A stretch of DNA of 64,000 nucleotides. Origin: Paenibacillus mellifer. GTDB taxonomy: Bacteria; Bacillota; Bacilli; Paenibacillales; Paenibacillaceae. This document shows positions 26,601 through 35,019 of the stretch, piece by piece; positions within the stretch are counted from its first letter, which is position 1; every line of letters starts with the position of its first letter. Below the pieces are notes generated by a model, which saw nothing but the letters and a program-made list of their open reading frames with translations, searched no databases and was not told where the DNA came from. The translations under genes were made by a program, and so were the position numbers. The stretch is from the NCBI RefSeq assembly GCF_023195895.1, contig NZ_JALPRK010000011.1, forward strand, positions 94,628 through 158,627, read 5' to 3'.

Positions 26601-26859
26601 CCATCGAAGTGGAGGTGACCGTCTTCACGCCGTCGACGTTGTGCAGCCGCGTCTCCAGCGGCTTGGTGATCTCCTCGACCACGCCCTCCGGCGCGGCCCC
26701 GGGATATACGGCCGTTACACTAAGGTAAGGCACATCAATGTTCGGAATCGTCTCCTGCTTCATGGTCAGACCGCTGTACAAACCAACGGCGGTAACGATG
26801 ACCGTCAGTAGCCAGATCGCGAACTTATTACGCAGGGAAAACTGGATCATACTCTTCAT
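23659..26859 (-). CDS. RND-family efflux permease (SwrC/AcrB type)
   Basis: A 1066-residue protein with the AcrB layout: a first helix (FSLRNKFAIWLLTVIVTAVG), a large outer loop, six helices, a second outer loop and five more helices. Pore-domain signatures ETIPNIDVPYLSVTAVYPGA (20 residues) and GVVEEITKPLE are present. GAMTVAIGRVVDDSIVVIENIYRR (split: TVAIGRVVDDS, IVVIENIYRR) carries the proton-relay Asp pair, altered from the usual G-x-x-VD-D. An unusual Gly/Ala/Pro-rich insertion of about 45 residues lies near 255-300. In Bacillus SwrC exports surfactin and other lipopeptides or drugs. The TetR gene directly upstream is in the same operon. Confidence 0.92.
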   Translation of the reverse strand: MKSMIQFSLRNKFAIWLLTVIVTAVGLYSGLTMKQETIPNIDVPYLSVTAVYPGAAPEGVVEEITKPLETRLHNVDGVKTVTSTSMENAASLIIEFEYGTNLDNATAAVREALNDVQLPEDAQKPQITRFSLSSMPVVSLSLSDKESGSLEDLTRITENDIKPVLEDLDGVASVQIAGQYVREVSLKFDQAKLKELGLTEDTVKGIVQGSALRVPLGLFSLEQSQKAVVVDGNITTVEDLENLAIPDVPSPAPGTSAGGNAAGGAAPGGASQAAGSAGMNSGNPAAGGAMAGMPLDIPTVKLGDIADIETIGKAESISRTNGEESIGIQIVKSNDANTVDVVNQVKDAAEELGKQYDHINFTVLLDQGQPITDSVNTMLSKALFGALFAVLIILIFLRNIRSTIISIISIPLSLLIAILALKQMDITLNMMTLGAMTVAIGRVVDDSIVVIENIYRRLSLTGEKLKGSKLIIEATREMFVPIMSSTIVTIAVFLPLAFVSGMVGELFKPFALTMVFSLLASLLVAITLVPALAHTLFRKGLGKKHNHDEKPKGIARGYRHVLEWSLSHKLITFGLAVVLLVGSLFLYPLVGVSFLPEQEDKYVMATYSPEPGSQLEDVEKDMLSVEKYILEQPGVDKMQYSVGGDNPLGMGSSNSALFYIAYDPDTDHFSDVKEKLMEGLRSELPKGEWSDMSELMTGGLGGGSLSVNVFGDELEQIKPVSDQILALIKEDTKNFEKGDTSLSKTYEQYTLVADQEKLSSLGLTPGQLAMKLSPVRERPVLTEVAIDAKKYNVYIETDSDTYSSITDIENATLTSPLGIQVPIKDVAKVEKGTSPDSIMRIDGKMVVEVSAKITSTDVQKASSSLQEKIDKLDLPDGVTVKFGGVTEQINDTFGQLGIAMLAAIAIVYFVLVVTFGGGLAPFTILFSLPFIVIGAMVGLLIGGETLNVSALMGVLMLIGIVVTNAIVLIDRVIHKEREGLSTRDALLEAGTTRLRPILMTALATIGALLPLVFGWEHSAGIISRGLGITVIGGLISSTLLTLVIVPIVYEFLMKFRRRDLSAKEAE

Positions 26860-26902
26860 AAGCGGGTTTCTGCTCCTCTCTTTCTAGGGGTGACAAAATC
26901 AT

Positions 26903-27868
26903 CTACGAGTGCTGGGTATAAACCTGCAGCAGCTGCTCCAGTTCTGCCGAACGTGGGGCTAGCTCCGGCATGGCGGCTAAATTAGCCAGCATGCCCTTAA
27001 TGATAGCGCGGCGCGGACGAAGCTCCAGAATTTCATGCTCAAGAATCTGAAGGGTTTCCAGCGCTTCCTGCTGTCTGTCCGGATCGGAGATATTATCTCC
27101 AAGTGTATCGCGCAGCCCTTTGATCGTTAACAAAGGATGCTGCTGCAAATCCAGACTGCCCGGAGCGCCTTCAGACATGAGCCGCAGCGTCTCTTCGGAA
27201 ATCAGCGGGACAGGCCGGTTATTCAACTGATGCTGCGCCGCAAGATCGAGCAGGTCCATCAGATGTTCCGCCATTCGTTCCGGCGATACCGAAACATGAG
27301 GCTCAAATAATAGTCGGACATAAATACCGACCATGCCGTAAGCGATCGTTAACAGGTCGCCCGTGTAAGGCTCGATCCTTGGGCCATAGACCGCCTCCAG
27401 CTTGTTCTTGCCGTGCCGCAGCAACTTGGCGTTGTGGGCTTGGACTGCCGCCGGTTCTTTGTACGGTGTACCGTTCTTGTGCCAGTCCTGGAATTGCATG
27501 ATCAGGAATTCACGCAGTTCAAGCACCAGTTCGAGCATGACGACGAGCTGGCGCCGCAGTTTCTCTTTAGGCGTCAACCCTTGCTGCAGTTCCACCTGCG
27601 TCAGATGGTCAAGCAACATCTGGTAGCAGTACTCGAACAAGCTCTGCTCCAGTTCCTCCTTCGATTTGAAGTGAAGGTACAGGCTGCCCTTGGACATCCC
27701 GCAGGCTTCGGCGATCTCCTGCATGGACGTAGCCGACGACCCCTTGGCCGCAAATAACTGCATGGCCGCGCGTAAAATCAGCTTCTTTTTGTCGATGGAT
27801 GGTTGGGACAAAAAGGACCGAACCCCCTTTCTCTGACTCATGGGTTCTTGTTTTGACTTGATGGTCAT
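26903..27868 (-). CDS. TetR/AcrR-family regulator of the RND pump
   Basis: Up to 321 residues. The helix-turn-helix is ATSMQEIAEACGMSKGSLYL, followed by HFKSKEELEQSLFEYC, both typical of TetR. The C-terminal part is about 100 residues longer than usual. The coordinates give the longest frame. A promoter TTGTAT-17-TATAAT (-10 at 27874-27879) would start transcription almost on the first ATG, and no ribosome site precedes it. ATG 27841, or TTG 27811 behind AAAGGGGG, is therefore more likely. The RND permease follows 43 bases later, so the protein probably represses its own operon and responds to pump substrates. Confidence 0.85.
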   Translation of the reverse strand: MTIKSKQEPMSQRKGVRSFLSQPSIDKKKLILRAAMQLFAAKGSSATSMQEIAEACGMSKGSLYLHFKSKEELEQSLFEYCYQMLLDHLTQVELQQGLTPKEKLRRQLVVMLELVLELREFLIMQFQDWHKNGTPYKEPAAVQAHNAKLLRHGKNKLEAVYGPRIEPYTGDLLTIAYGMVGIYVRLLFEPHVSVSPERMAEHLMDLLDLAAQHQLNNRPVPLISEETLRLMSEGAPGSLDLQQHPLLTIKGLRDTLGDNISDPDRQQEALETLQILEHEILELRPRRAIIKGMLANLAAMPELAPRSAELEQLLQVYTQHS

Positions 27869-28003
27869 TTTTGATTATAGTACAAAGCCCATACGGATAC
27901 AAATCTGCGCGCAAGGACATTTTTCCCTCTCACCAGTAGGAAGAATTCAAACGTTCATGTAGAATATAATCATGCATCATATAGAAAAAGAAGGAGTACA
28001 ACG

Positions 28004-29512
28004 ATGAGACGGGGACTTCAAATCATTATCATCGCCGCGATTTTATTTGCTTTCTATTATTTCGGATTTGGCGTCTTCGGTAAATTCGGCGGTACACTCG
28101 TTAGTATTTTTCAAACGCTGACCGTTATCACGATCGGCCTCGCCATATTTATGGAGAACCGCAATCCGTCCAGCACCGTGGCCTGGATCATCGTGCTCGC
28201 TTTGTTGCCGGTTGTTGGGCTTTTACTTTATTTTTTGCTGGGACAAAACTATTTCAAACGGCGCAAATTCGATAAAAAAGCGGAACAAGACCGCCTCAGC
28301 TATGAGCGGATCGATCGCAGCGGACACCTGCTGCCCCGCGACTTGTCGCAGTTCAGCCCCGGCCAACAGCGCCTATTGCATCTGTCGCAACGTTTGGCTC
28401 GTACGCCTTATTCGATGGCGACCCGCACGCACGTGCTGACCAACGGGGAGGAGACTTTCACTAATCTGCTGCGCGAGCTTAAGAAAGCCGAACACCATAT
28501 CCACATGGAATACTACATATACCGTGCCGACGATATCGGGCGGGAAATCCAGAAGACGCTGATGGAGAAGGCACGAGCCGGTATCGAAGTTCGTTTTATG
28601 TTTGACGCCGTCGGCAGCATCGGTCTACCTAAGTCGTTTATCGCCGAGCTGCGGGAGGCGGGGGTCAAGGTTGGCATTTACGGGCAGATGCGTTTTTTGG
28701 CCCTGTCGAGCCGAGTCAATTACCGCAACCACCGCAAGATCGTAGTGATCGACGGAAATACTGGATTTATCGGCGGCCTTAACGTCGGCGATGAATATTT
28801 GAGCCGAAGCAAAACCTACGGTTTCTGGCGCGATACCCACATGCTGGTCAAAGGGGAGGCGGTCCGGTCGTTGCAGATCATTTTCCTGCAGGACTGGCAA
28901 TACGTGACTGGGGAGAAAATCATGGACCTCGCCTACCTGTCTCCAGAGCTTGAACAAGGCTGTAGCGGGGCGGTACAGATCGTACCAAGCGGTCCGGACA
29001 ATGAAAGCCGGACGCTTAAGAATATCTTCTTTGCGATGATCTCATCGGCGAAGAAGTCCGTGTGGCTGGCGACGCCGTATTTTATACCCGATGAGGATAT
29101 CCTGACCGCGCTGCGCGTGGCCGGATTATCGGGGATCGACGTGCGTATCCTGTTCCCAGCTAAACCGGACAAATGGTTACCTTTCTTGGCGTCCCACTCC
29201 TATTTCCCTTCGCTGCTGGAGGTTGGGGTGAAAATTTTCGAGTATGAAAAAGGTTTTCTGCATTCAAAACTGCTGATCGTGGACGGGGAAGTGGCCACGG
29301 TCGGTACGGCCAATATGGATATGCGCAGCTTCCACCTGAATTTCGAGGTCAACGCGCTCTTGGTGCAAAGCGACAGTGTTGCTAAGGTCGTGAACAATTT
29401 CGAACGTGATCTGCTGTCAGCGAAGTTAATCGACAAGCATGACTTTATGAATAAGAAAATCCCGGTACGCCTCGCGGAATCCGCAGCCCGGCTGTTGTCC
29501 CCGCTACTGTAG
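28004..29512 (+). CDS. cls: Cardiolipin synthase
   Basis: A 502-residue membrane enzyme of the phospholipase D superfamily, with AAAGAAGGAG before ATG. Two N-terminal transmembrane segments are followed by two HKD catalytic motifs: NHRKIVVIDGNTGFIGGLN near residue 241 and HSKLLIVDGEVATVGTANMD (20 residues) near 419. Each supplies the His-x-Lys-x4-Asp triad. It condenses two phosphatidylglycerol molecules into cardiolipin and glycerol on the cytoplasmic membrane. Length and topology match bacterial ClsA-type enzymes. It is followed after 35 bases by the isomerase gene and may be co-transcribed with it. Confidence 0.93.
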   Translation: MRRGLQIIIIAAILFAFYYFGFGVFGKFGGTLVSIFQTLTVITIGLAIFMENRNPSSTVAWIIVLALLPVVGLLLYFLLGQNYFKRRKFDKKAEQDRLSYERIDRSGHLLPRDLSQFSPGQQRLLHLSQRLARTPYSMATRTHVLTNGEETFTNLLRELKKAEHHIHMEYYIYRADDIGREIQKTLMEKARAGIEVRFMFDAVGSIGLPKSFIAELREAGVKVGIYGQMRFLALSSRVNYRNHRKIVVIDGNTGFIGGLNVGDEYLSRSKTYGFWRDTHMLVKGEAVRSLQIIFLQDWQYVTGEKIMDLAYLSPELEQGCSGAVQIVPSGPDNESRTLKNIFFAMISSAKKSVWLATPYFIPDEDILTALRVAGLSGIDVRILFPAKPDKWLPFLASHSYFPSLLEVGVKIFEYEKGFLHSKLLIVDGEVATVGTANMDMRSFHLNFEVNALLVQSDSVAKVVNNFERDLLSAKLIDKHDFMNKKIPVRLAESAARLLSPLL

Positions 29513-29547
29513 CGGTGGAGGTATAAGGTAAAGGAGGGTCCTACGGT

Positions 29548-30576
29548 ATGGAGCCAACATCGGAACGCAAAACGGAGCATATTCGCCTCTGTCTGGAGGA
29601 GCAAGTGAATGCGGAAGGTATCCGCAACGGGTTCGAAAAGTTTCGTTTTCGCCATAACGCACTGCCAGAGCTGGATTTCGCCGAAATCAGCTTAAAAACG
29701 GCGTTTCTCGGCGCCTCAATTCGCACACCGCTGCTGATCAGCTCGATGACCGGCGGCAGCCGACTAGCCGGTGAAATTAACACACGTCTCGCCGAAGCGG
29801 CGGAACGGCGCGGTTGGTCCATGGGCGTCGGCTCGGTCCGGGCTGCCGTCGAGCGGGACGAGCTGGCCCCAACGTTCGCCATTCGGCGGTTTGCGCCGAC
29901 CATCCCAATCATTGCGAACTTAGGCGCGGTGCAACTCAATTACGGCTACGGGCCGGAGGATTGCAAGCGGGCGGTGGGGATCGCTGGAGCGGACATGCTC
30001 GTGCTGCATCTGAACAGCCTGCAGGAGGTGTTCCAGCCGGAGGGAGATACGAACTTCGGCGGGCTGCTGGAGCGGATCGAGGAGGTTTGCCGCGAGCTGC
30101 CGATCCCGGTTGGCGTAAAAGAAGTCGGCTGGGGCATCGACGGCGCTACGGCGAGACGACTGCGCGAAGCGGGCGTCGCCTTCATCGACGTCGCAGGCGC
30201 CGGCGGCACTTCGTGGAGCCAGGTCGAGAAGTTCCGCGGCAGCGACCCTGTGCGCCGCGCGGCAGCGGAAGCATTCGCGGATTGGGGTATCCCCACCGCC
30301 GAATGCATCCGCGAAGTACGGGCGGCGCTGCCGGACGCCGCCCTGATTGGCAGCGGGGGCCTGAACACCGGCGTGGACGCCGCCAAAGCGCTGGCGCTTG
30401 GCGCGGATCTGGCCGGGTTTGGCCGGGCGCTGCTCGAACCAGCGGTGCATTCGGAGGAGCGATTGGACGCGCTGCTAGAGCGCGTTGAGCTGGAGCTCCG
30501 CACCGCCATGTTCGGCATTGGCGCCGGGAGCATTCCGGCGCTGCGAGGGACGCCGCGGCTCGTGCGCCGCGAGTAG
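29548..30576 (+). CDS. fni: Type 2 isopentenyl-diphosphate delta-isomerase (FMN-dependent)
   Basis: A 342-residue protein with AAAGGAGGG before ATG. The N-terminal RKTEHIRLCLE is the family signature. LLISSMTGGS, GSVRAAVER and VKEVGWGIDG follow, and the FMN phosphate site is near GGLNTGVDAAKALALGADLAG (split: GGLNTGVDAAK, ALALGADLAG). It interconverts isopentenyl and dimethylallyl diphosphate using reduced FMN and NADPH. Presence of this enzyme suits quinone and cell-wall carrier-lipid synthesis. DNA at the 3' end is GC-rich. Confidence 0.93.
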   Translation: MEPTSERKTEHIRLCLEEQVNAEGIRNGFEKFRFRHNALPELDFAEISLKTAFLGASIRTPLLISSMTGGSRLAGEINTRLAEAAERRGWSMGVGSVRAAVERDELAPTFAIRRFAPTIPIIANLGAVQLNYGYGPEDCKRAVGIAGADMLVLHLNSLQEVFQPEGDTNFGGLLERIEEVCRELPIPVGVKEVGWGIDGATARRLREAGVAFIDVAGAGGTSWSQVEKFRGSDPVRRAAAEAFADWGIPTAECIREVRAALPDAALIGSGGLNTGVDAAKALALGADLAGFGRALLEPAVHSEERLDALLERVELELRTAMFGIGAGSIPALRGTPRLVRRE

Positions 30577-30668
30577 AGGCGGCCCCGGTTCGGCGCTACG
30601 GCGCGGCCTGCGGTGGCAAGATAGAGCGGGACGCGCCGGGAGCGGACCGTTTGGGGGTCCTGGCCGGC

Positions 30669-30696
30669 TCTTTGCACGATTATCCCCTTTATTCAG
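30669..30696 (+). repeat. Dispersed intergenic repeat, copy 3
   Basis: It contains CTTTGCACGATTATCCC, identical over 17 bases to the copy at 10933-10960, and also ends in TTCAG like the copy at 12299-12326. It sits in the 650-bp gap between fni and the ECF genes. Confidence 0.7.
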
Positions 30697-30798
30697 GAAA
30701 GCGGGTGGGGGATAGAAGTGGGAAGAATTTAGCGGAGACATATTGAGGTAAATGGAATTGGATAAGATCGGATAAGATCGGATCGATCAGATAAATTG

Positions 30799-31050
30799 GA
30801 TAGACCAGATAGACCAGATAGACCAGATAGACTGAGTCAACGGGATAAAGGGCAGGTTAGTAGGTTTTTCAGTACTCTGAGTCAACGGGATAATGGCAGG
30901 TTAGTAGGTTTCTCAGTACTCTGATTCAACGTGAGAATGGGCTGGTTAGCTGGTTTCTCAGTACCCTGAGCCAACGGGATAATGTTTAAGATAGTGGGCT
31001 TTTCCGTGACCTGATTAATAGGGATAATGGTCAAAAGGGCCGGACAAACG
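30799..31050. repeat. Tandem repeats: GATAGACCA x3.8, then a 45-bp-period array
   Basis: A 9-bp unit GATAGACCA repeats at 30799-30832. Five imperfect units of 44-45 bp follow, starting at 30832, 30877, 30921, 30966 and 31011. Each begins CTGA(G)TCAACGGGATAAT-like, and most contain GGTT...TCAGTACT-like sequence. The core GGGATAAT is the reverse complement of the ATTATCCC core of the dispersed repeat. No gene is supported in 30577-31225 otherwise. Confidence 0.75.
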
Positions 31051-31095
31051 AATATGGCCCTCCGTTTAAATCCAACTAAACCAGTAAGAATTTCA

Positions 31096-31225
31096 TTGCA
31101 ATTCGACAGGTTAGCCCTTATATTGTAGGTAAATACCGGTCCGCTAGGACGGCAAACCGGTTCATACATATTCGACGGTAGAGCCCGAAATTAGGTTGGG
31201 CATTGACGCAGAGGGGGAGTTGGAA
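31096..31225 (+). promoter_or_regulatory. Promoter and structured leader of the ECF transporter operon
   Basis: TTGCAA (31096-31101), 17 bases, TATATT (31119-31124) predict a start near 31131 and a leader of about 95 bases. It can fold as ACCGGT (31135-31140) with ACCGGT (31156-31161) around an inner CCG/CGG stem, and GCCC (31183-31186) with GGGC (31198-31201) just before the ribosome site. TTCGACGG...AGCCC (31171-31186) echoes TTCGACAGGTTAGCCC (31102-31117). No known riboswitch class was recognised. Confidence 0.45.
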
Positions 31226-31786
31226 ATGAAATCTTCATTGTGGAAGTGGAACACGAGGACGGTGGTGACCATCGGGATCGGGGGCGCATTGTACGGGGCA
31301 ACGAGCTGGATCGGCATCCCGATTGCACCGGATACGCAGCTGCGCCCGGCTATTGCTTTGCTGGCGATCTTCGGCGCGTTGTTTGGGCCAATCGTTGGTT
31401 TTATCGCTGGATTTATCGGGCATGTCATCAATGATTTGATTACGAGCGGTACCGTTTGGTGGGGCTGGGCATTGGGCTCGGGTATCACCGCAGCTTTTAT
31501 GGGCCTGATTTATTTGGCTAAGGATTTCAACGCCCAGGAAGGACAGATGAAGAAAAACCACGTGGCCTGGTTCGTCGTATATGGAATCGTGGGGATCTTC
31601 GTTTCGCTGGCGTTTTCCGGGTATTTCGACATCCTGGTGATGGGCGAACCTAACGACAAAATCGCAATTCAGGTCATTTCTGCAGGGCTGGCGAACTTAG
31701 CCGTGTTTCTTATTCTGGGACTGCCGGCGGTGCTGGCTTACGTGAAGCGTAACCGCAACAACTCGAATTTAAGCGTGGACAGATAG
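31226..31786 (+). CDS. ECF transporter S component, UPF0397/ECF-ribofla_trS type
   Basis: A 186-residue integral membrane protein starting at ATG 31226 behind GGGGGAG. It has five or six hydrophobic segments. TVVTIGIGGALYGATSW, the IPIAPDTQLRPAIALLAIFG region and FGPIVGFIAGFIGHVINDL match the UPF0397 pattern. S components bind the vitamin and plug into the ECF energising module; here they are encoded next door (double ATPase and T component). The substrate is not deducible: riboflavin-like, thiamine-precursor or other vitamins have been proposed for relatives. Confidence 0.85.
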   Translation: MKSSLWKWNTRTVVTIGIGGALYGATSWIGIPIAPDTQLRPAIALLAIFGALFGPIVGFIAGFIGHVINDLITSGTVWWGWALGSGITAAFMGLIYLAKDFNAQEGQMKKNHVAWFVVYGIVGIFVSLAFSGYFDILVMGEPNDKIAIQVISAGLANLAVFLILGLPAVLAYVKRNRNNSNLSVDR

Positions 31787-31799
31787 GAGCTTACTGAAA

Positions 31800-33548
31800 A
31801 TGCAAGCAGTCATAACTTTCCGACAGTTCAGTTTTCGCTACAAAAATCAAAGCGAACCTACGCTAAAGAATATCCATCTGGAGATCGCACGCGGGGAGAA
31901 AATATGGATCGCCGGCCCCAGCGGTTCTGGAAAATCGACATTAGCCCATTGTATCAATGGGCTAATTCCCTTTTCGTACGGCGGTGAAATGTCTGGTCAA
32001 TTGCTGCTGGACGGGCAAGACGCCTCGGGAATGACGATCTTCGAACGCAGCCGCCGGGTCGGGACGATCCTGCAAAATCCGGACGCCCAGTTCGTCGGCC
32101 AAACGGTCGGGGAGGACGTGGCTTTCCAACTGGAAAATGAAGCCGCCCCGCAAGAAGCCATGAAAGCGGCTGTCTCCTCCGCACTGGAGTTGGTCGGGAT
32201 GCAGGCTTATGAGGCGCAAGGGCCCCACGAGTTGTCCGGCGGGCAGAAGCAGCAGGTGGCCTTAGCTGGAGTATTGTCGGCGCAAGCGGATATTCTGCTG
32301 TTCGACGAACCGCTTGCCAATCTAGACCCGGCCAGCGGAGCCAAGGCGATGCGGCTGATCGATGAAATCCACCGCAGCCAAGGAAAGACGGTGATTCTCA
32401 TCGAGCATCGGGTTGAAGACGTGCTGCTAGAGCATATCGATCGAATCGTCGTTATGAACGAGGGAGAGATCGCGGCGATGGGAACGCCGGACGAGTTGCT
32501 CGCGGCGGGGGTCCTCCCTCGGTATGGCTTGCGCCAGCCGCTGTATCTGGAGGCGCTGGGCCATGCGGGCTTACCGCTGACCGAATTTGCGGGCTTAACC
32601 CGCCCAGAGAGCGTTAAGCAGACGGAGGGCGGATCGGAGCAACCGGGGCCGCCGGGACTTAGCGATTTGCAGTTGAAAGAACGACTGGAAGCATGGGCAG
32701 CCTCTGTCCCTTCGGTCGCACGAGGCCGCCTCGGCGATCCGCTACTTGAGCTGCGGGGTGTGTCTTACGCCTACGAGCCGGGCACGAATGCGGTATCGGA
32801 CGTCTCTCTGATCGTCCGGTCGGGTGAAACGGTGGCCCTGCTTGGCAGTAACGGGGCCGGCAAATCGACGTTGTCGGGGTTGATCACCGGCTTGCTTAAG
32901 CCCGCTACCGGCGAGATTTGCCTCCGCGGAGAGGTGATCAACGGCTGGTCGGTCCGTCGTCGCGGCGAAGAAATCGGCTATGTGATGCAGCATCCCCATC
33001 ACATGCTGACGCAACATATGGTGCGGGACGAGGTTCGCATCGGCTTGGCTGCGCGCGGCGTACCTGAACCCGAGCAAGAGCGGCGGACGGAAGAAGCGCT
33101 GCAGATCTGCGGCCTGTATCCGTATCGGAACTGGCCGGTCTCCGCGCTCAGCTTCGGGCAGAAGAAGCGGCTGAGCATCGCAGCCATCCTGGCGCTGCAG
33201 CCGAAATTGATGATTTTGGATGAGCCTACAGCGGGACAGGATTACCGGCATTATACCGAATTTATGGAATTCATCGACCGACTAGCCGCGGAGGGAATGG
33301 CTTTTCTGTTCATCACGCACGACATGCACTTAGCACTGGAATATGCGGACCGAGCGGTGGTGATGGCGAAGGGACGGGTGATCGCAGAGGATGAGGTAGC
33401 CCGGATTTTAGCTGACGGGGAAATCACCTCCCGGGCCAACCTGCGGGAGACGAGTCTGGCGCGCTTTGCTAGAGCCCAGGGGTTAGCTTCGCCTTCGCGA
33501 TTCGTCGAAGCTTTTATCGCCGCAGAGAAGAAGGTGAAACGAGCATGA
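31800..33548 (+). CDS. ECF transporter double ATPase (two fused ABC domains)
   Basis: A 582-residue fusion of two ABC ATPases. Domain 1: Walker A GPSGSGKST (about 40-48), signature LSGGQKQQ, Walker B DILLFDEPLANLDP. Domain 2: Walker A GSNGAGKST (about 348-356), signature LSFGQKKRLSIA with Phe in place of the first Gly, Walker B LMILDEPTAGQD. The fusion replaces the separate EcfA and EcfA' subunits and resembles YkoD of B. subtilis. A linker of about 60 residues separates the halves. Its stop overlaps the start of the T-component gene by four bases (ATGA), indicating translational coupling. Confidence 0.92.
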   Translation: MQAVITFRQFSFRYKNQSEPTLKNIHLEIARGEKIWIAGPSGSGKSTLAHCINGLIPFSYGGEMSGQLLLDGQDASGMTIFERSRRVGTILQNPDAQFVGQTVGEDVAFQLENEAAPQEAMKAAVSSALELVGMQAYEAQGPHELSGGQKQQVALAGVLSAQADILLFDEPLANLDPASGAKAMRLIDEIHRSQGKTVILIEHRVEDVLLEHIDRIVVMNEGEIAAMGTPDELLAAGVLPRYGLRQPLYLEALGHAGLPLTEFAGLTRPESVKQTEGGSEQPGPPGLSDLQLKERLEAWAASVPSVARGRLGDPLLELRGVSYAYEPGTNAVSDVSLIVRSGETVALLGSNGAGKSTLSGLITGLLKPATGEICLRGEVINGWSVRRRGEEIGYVMQHPHHMLTQHMVRDEVRIGLAARGVPEPEQERRTEEALQICGLYPYRNWPVSALSFGQKKRLSIAAILALQPKLMILDEPTAGQDYRHYTEFMEFIDRLAAEGMAFLFITHDMHLALEYADRAVVMAKGRVIAEDEVARILADGEITSRANLRETSLARFARAQGLASPSRFVEAFIAAEKKVKRA

Positions 33549-34375
33549 GTCAGGCGAGTGGGTTGTACGTTGCGGGAGACTCCTTTTTTCATCGGATGGA
33601 CGGAGCGGTCAAGCTGATTCTGCTGCTGATCTGGACGGTCGTCACCTTCCTGTTTATGGATTTGCGCGTATTCGCCGTGATGCTGGCTGTCGGAGTCTCA
33701 ATGCTGCTGCTGGCCCGGGTTCCGTTCCGAAAAATGGCGCTGCTGTTCTGGGCGCTCACGATTTTTACCGTCGTCAACAGCGTCTTCATTCTGCTAATCA
33801 CCCCCCGATTCGGTACGACGCTGACCGAGAGCGATACGCCGCTGATCCCGCTCGGATACGATACCGTGAATACGGAAACGTTGTTTTACGTACTGACTTT
33901 GTCGTTTAAATATCTGACGTTACTGCCGATTACGCTGCTGTTCATATTCACGACGCATCCGAGTCGTTTTGCCGCCAGTCTACATAAGCTGGGGGTGTCC
34001 TATAAACTGGCATATGCCGTTAGCATTGCCTTTCGTTATATTCCCGATCTCACAAAAGAGTTCCGCACGATCCTTAACGCGCTGCAAATGCGCGGTCTGG
34101 GCATCTCCCGCGGCGATGGCACACTGCTTCAGCGGGCGCGGAATCTGACGCAGGCGGTCGTGCCGTTACTGCAGTCCTCCCTGCAGCATATTGAATCGGT
34201 CTCTGACGCCATGGATTTACGCGGGTTCGGAACGAAACCGCAGAGGACCTGGTACATGGGCAAGGTGATGACGGAGGGCGACAAGTTGATCGCATTGTTG
34301 TGCGTTATTCTGCTGGCTGTTGGAATTTGGCTGAAACGCAGCCTGTTTCCGGGGTTTTGGTACCCGTTTGGTTAG
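33545..34375 (+). CDS. ECF transporter T component (EcfT/CbiQ family)
   Basis: A 276-residue membrane protein with about five hydrophobic segments. The cytoplasmic coupling helices include the conserved Ala-Arg-Gly-type motifs, here ALQMRGLGISRGDG and DAMDLRGFGTKPQRTW, which grip the two ATPase domains. It overlaps the ATPase gene by four bases, so S, A-A' and T subunits are made from one transcript in a complete transporter module. It does not itself select the substrate. Confidence 0.92.
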   Translation: MSQASGLYVAGDSFFHRMDGAVKLILLLIWTVVTFLFMDLRVFAVMLAVGVSMLLLARVPFRKMALLFWALTIFTVVNSVFILLITPRFGTTLTESDTPLIPLGYDTVNTETLFYVLTLSFKYLTLLPITLLFIFTTHPSRFAASLHKLGVSYKLAYAVSIAFRYIPDLTKEFRTILNALQMRGLGISRGDGTLLQRARNLTQAVVPLLQSSLQHIESVSDAMDLRGFGTKPQRTWYMGKVMTEGDKLIALLCVILLAVGIWLKRSLFPGFWYPFG

Positions 34376-34424
34376 GGGAAAGATCACTACGATCCTTGAT
34401 GGATCCGCAAAGAGAGGGATATCT

Positions 34425-34907
34425 ATGGTGCAGTTGATTCCAATGTCGAAATCAGAATACCAGGTCTTTCGCAGCCGCTCGGTCCGCGAATATGCGGAAG
34501 AGAAAGTCGCAGCCGGTGCCTGGAAGGCCGAGGATGCTCCTGCGCTATCCGAAGCGGCATTCCGGCGGTTCCTCCCGGATGATCAGGAGACGGAAGGGGC
34601 ATATCTGTTCAGCGTTAAGGAGAATGAACAACTCAATCCAGTCGGTCATCTCTGGTTTAATGTGATGGAGCAAGAGAAAGGCCCAGTTGCATTTATCCTG
34701 GATATTCTGATCTATGACGAGTTCCAAGGCAAAGGTTATGGTCAAGCGACAATGACCGCGCTGGAAGAGAAGGTGCGCGAGCTGGGGCTGAAGACGATCG
34801 GTCTTCATGTGTTTGGTCATAATCAGCGTGCCTATCAGCTGTATCAAAAGATGGGCTACATCGTCACGGATATCCAGATGAGCAAAACCTTGGAGGATCG
34901 TGGCTAA
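34425..34907 (+). CDS. GNAT-family N-acetyltransferase
   Basis: A 160-residue protein starting at ATG 34425 behind AGAGAGGG; the upstream in-frame TTG at 34368 lies inside the T-component gene and is rejected. Motif A is ILDILIYDEFQGKGYGQATM (20 residues) with the QGKGYG acetyl-CoA pyrophosphate loop, and motif B is FGHNQRAYQLYQKMGY. The N-terminal 70 residues form a less conserved substrate half. It may be co-transcribed with the ECF operon, but a functional link is not evident. Confidence 0.85.
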   Translation: MVQLIPMSKSEYQVFRSRSVREYAEEKVAAGAWKAEDAPALSEAAFRRFLPDDQETEGAYLFSVKENEQLNPVGHLWFNVMEQEKGPVAFILDILIYDEFQGKGYGQATMTALEEKVRELGLKTIGLHVFGHNQRAYQLYQKMGYIVTDIQMSKTLEDRG

Positions 34908-35019
34908 AGCTATGGTCCCGGAGGCGGCGGGAGATCGTTATCCTTGAAATATTCCTGGCGTATCGTTACTATGGTTGAAGGAAGATGAGCAATTACATGA
35001 ATGAGGAGTTGTCAATCAT

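Noticed and set aside
30882..31169. Minus-strand frame with TEKP repeats as a real gene
   Set aside because: It depends on the tandem array, ends inside it, and has no ribosome site; described as a repeat instead.
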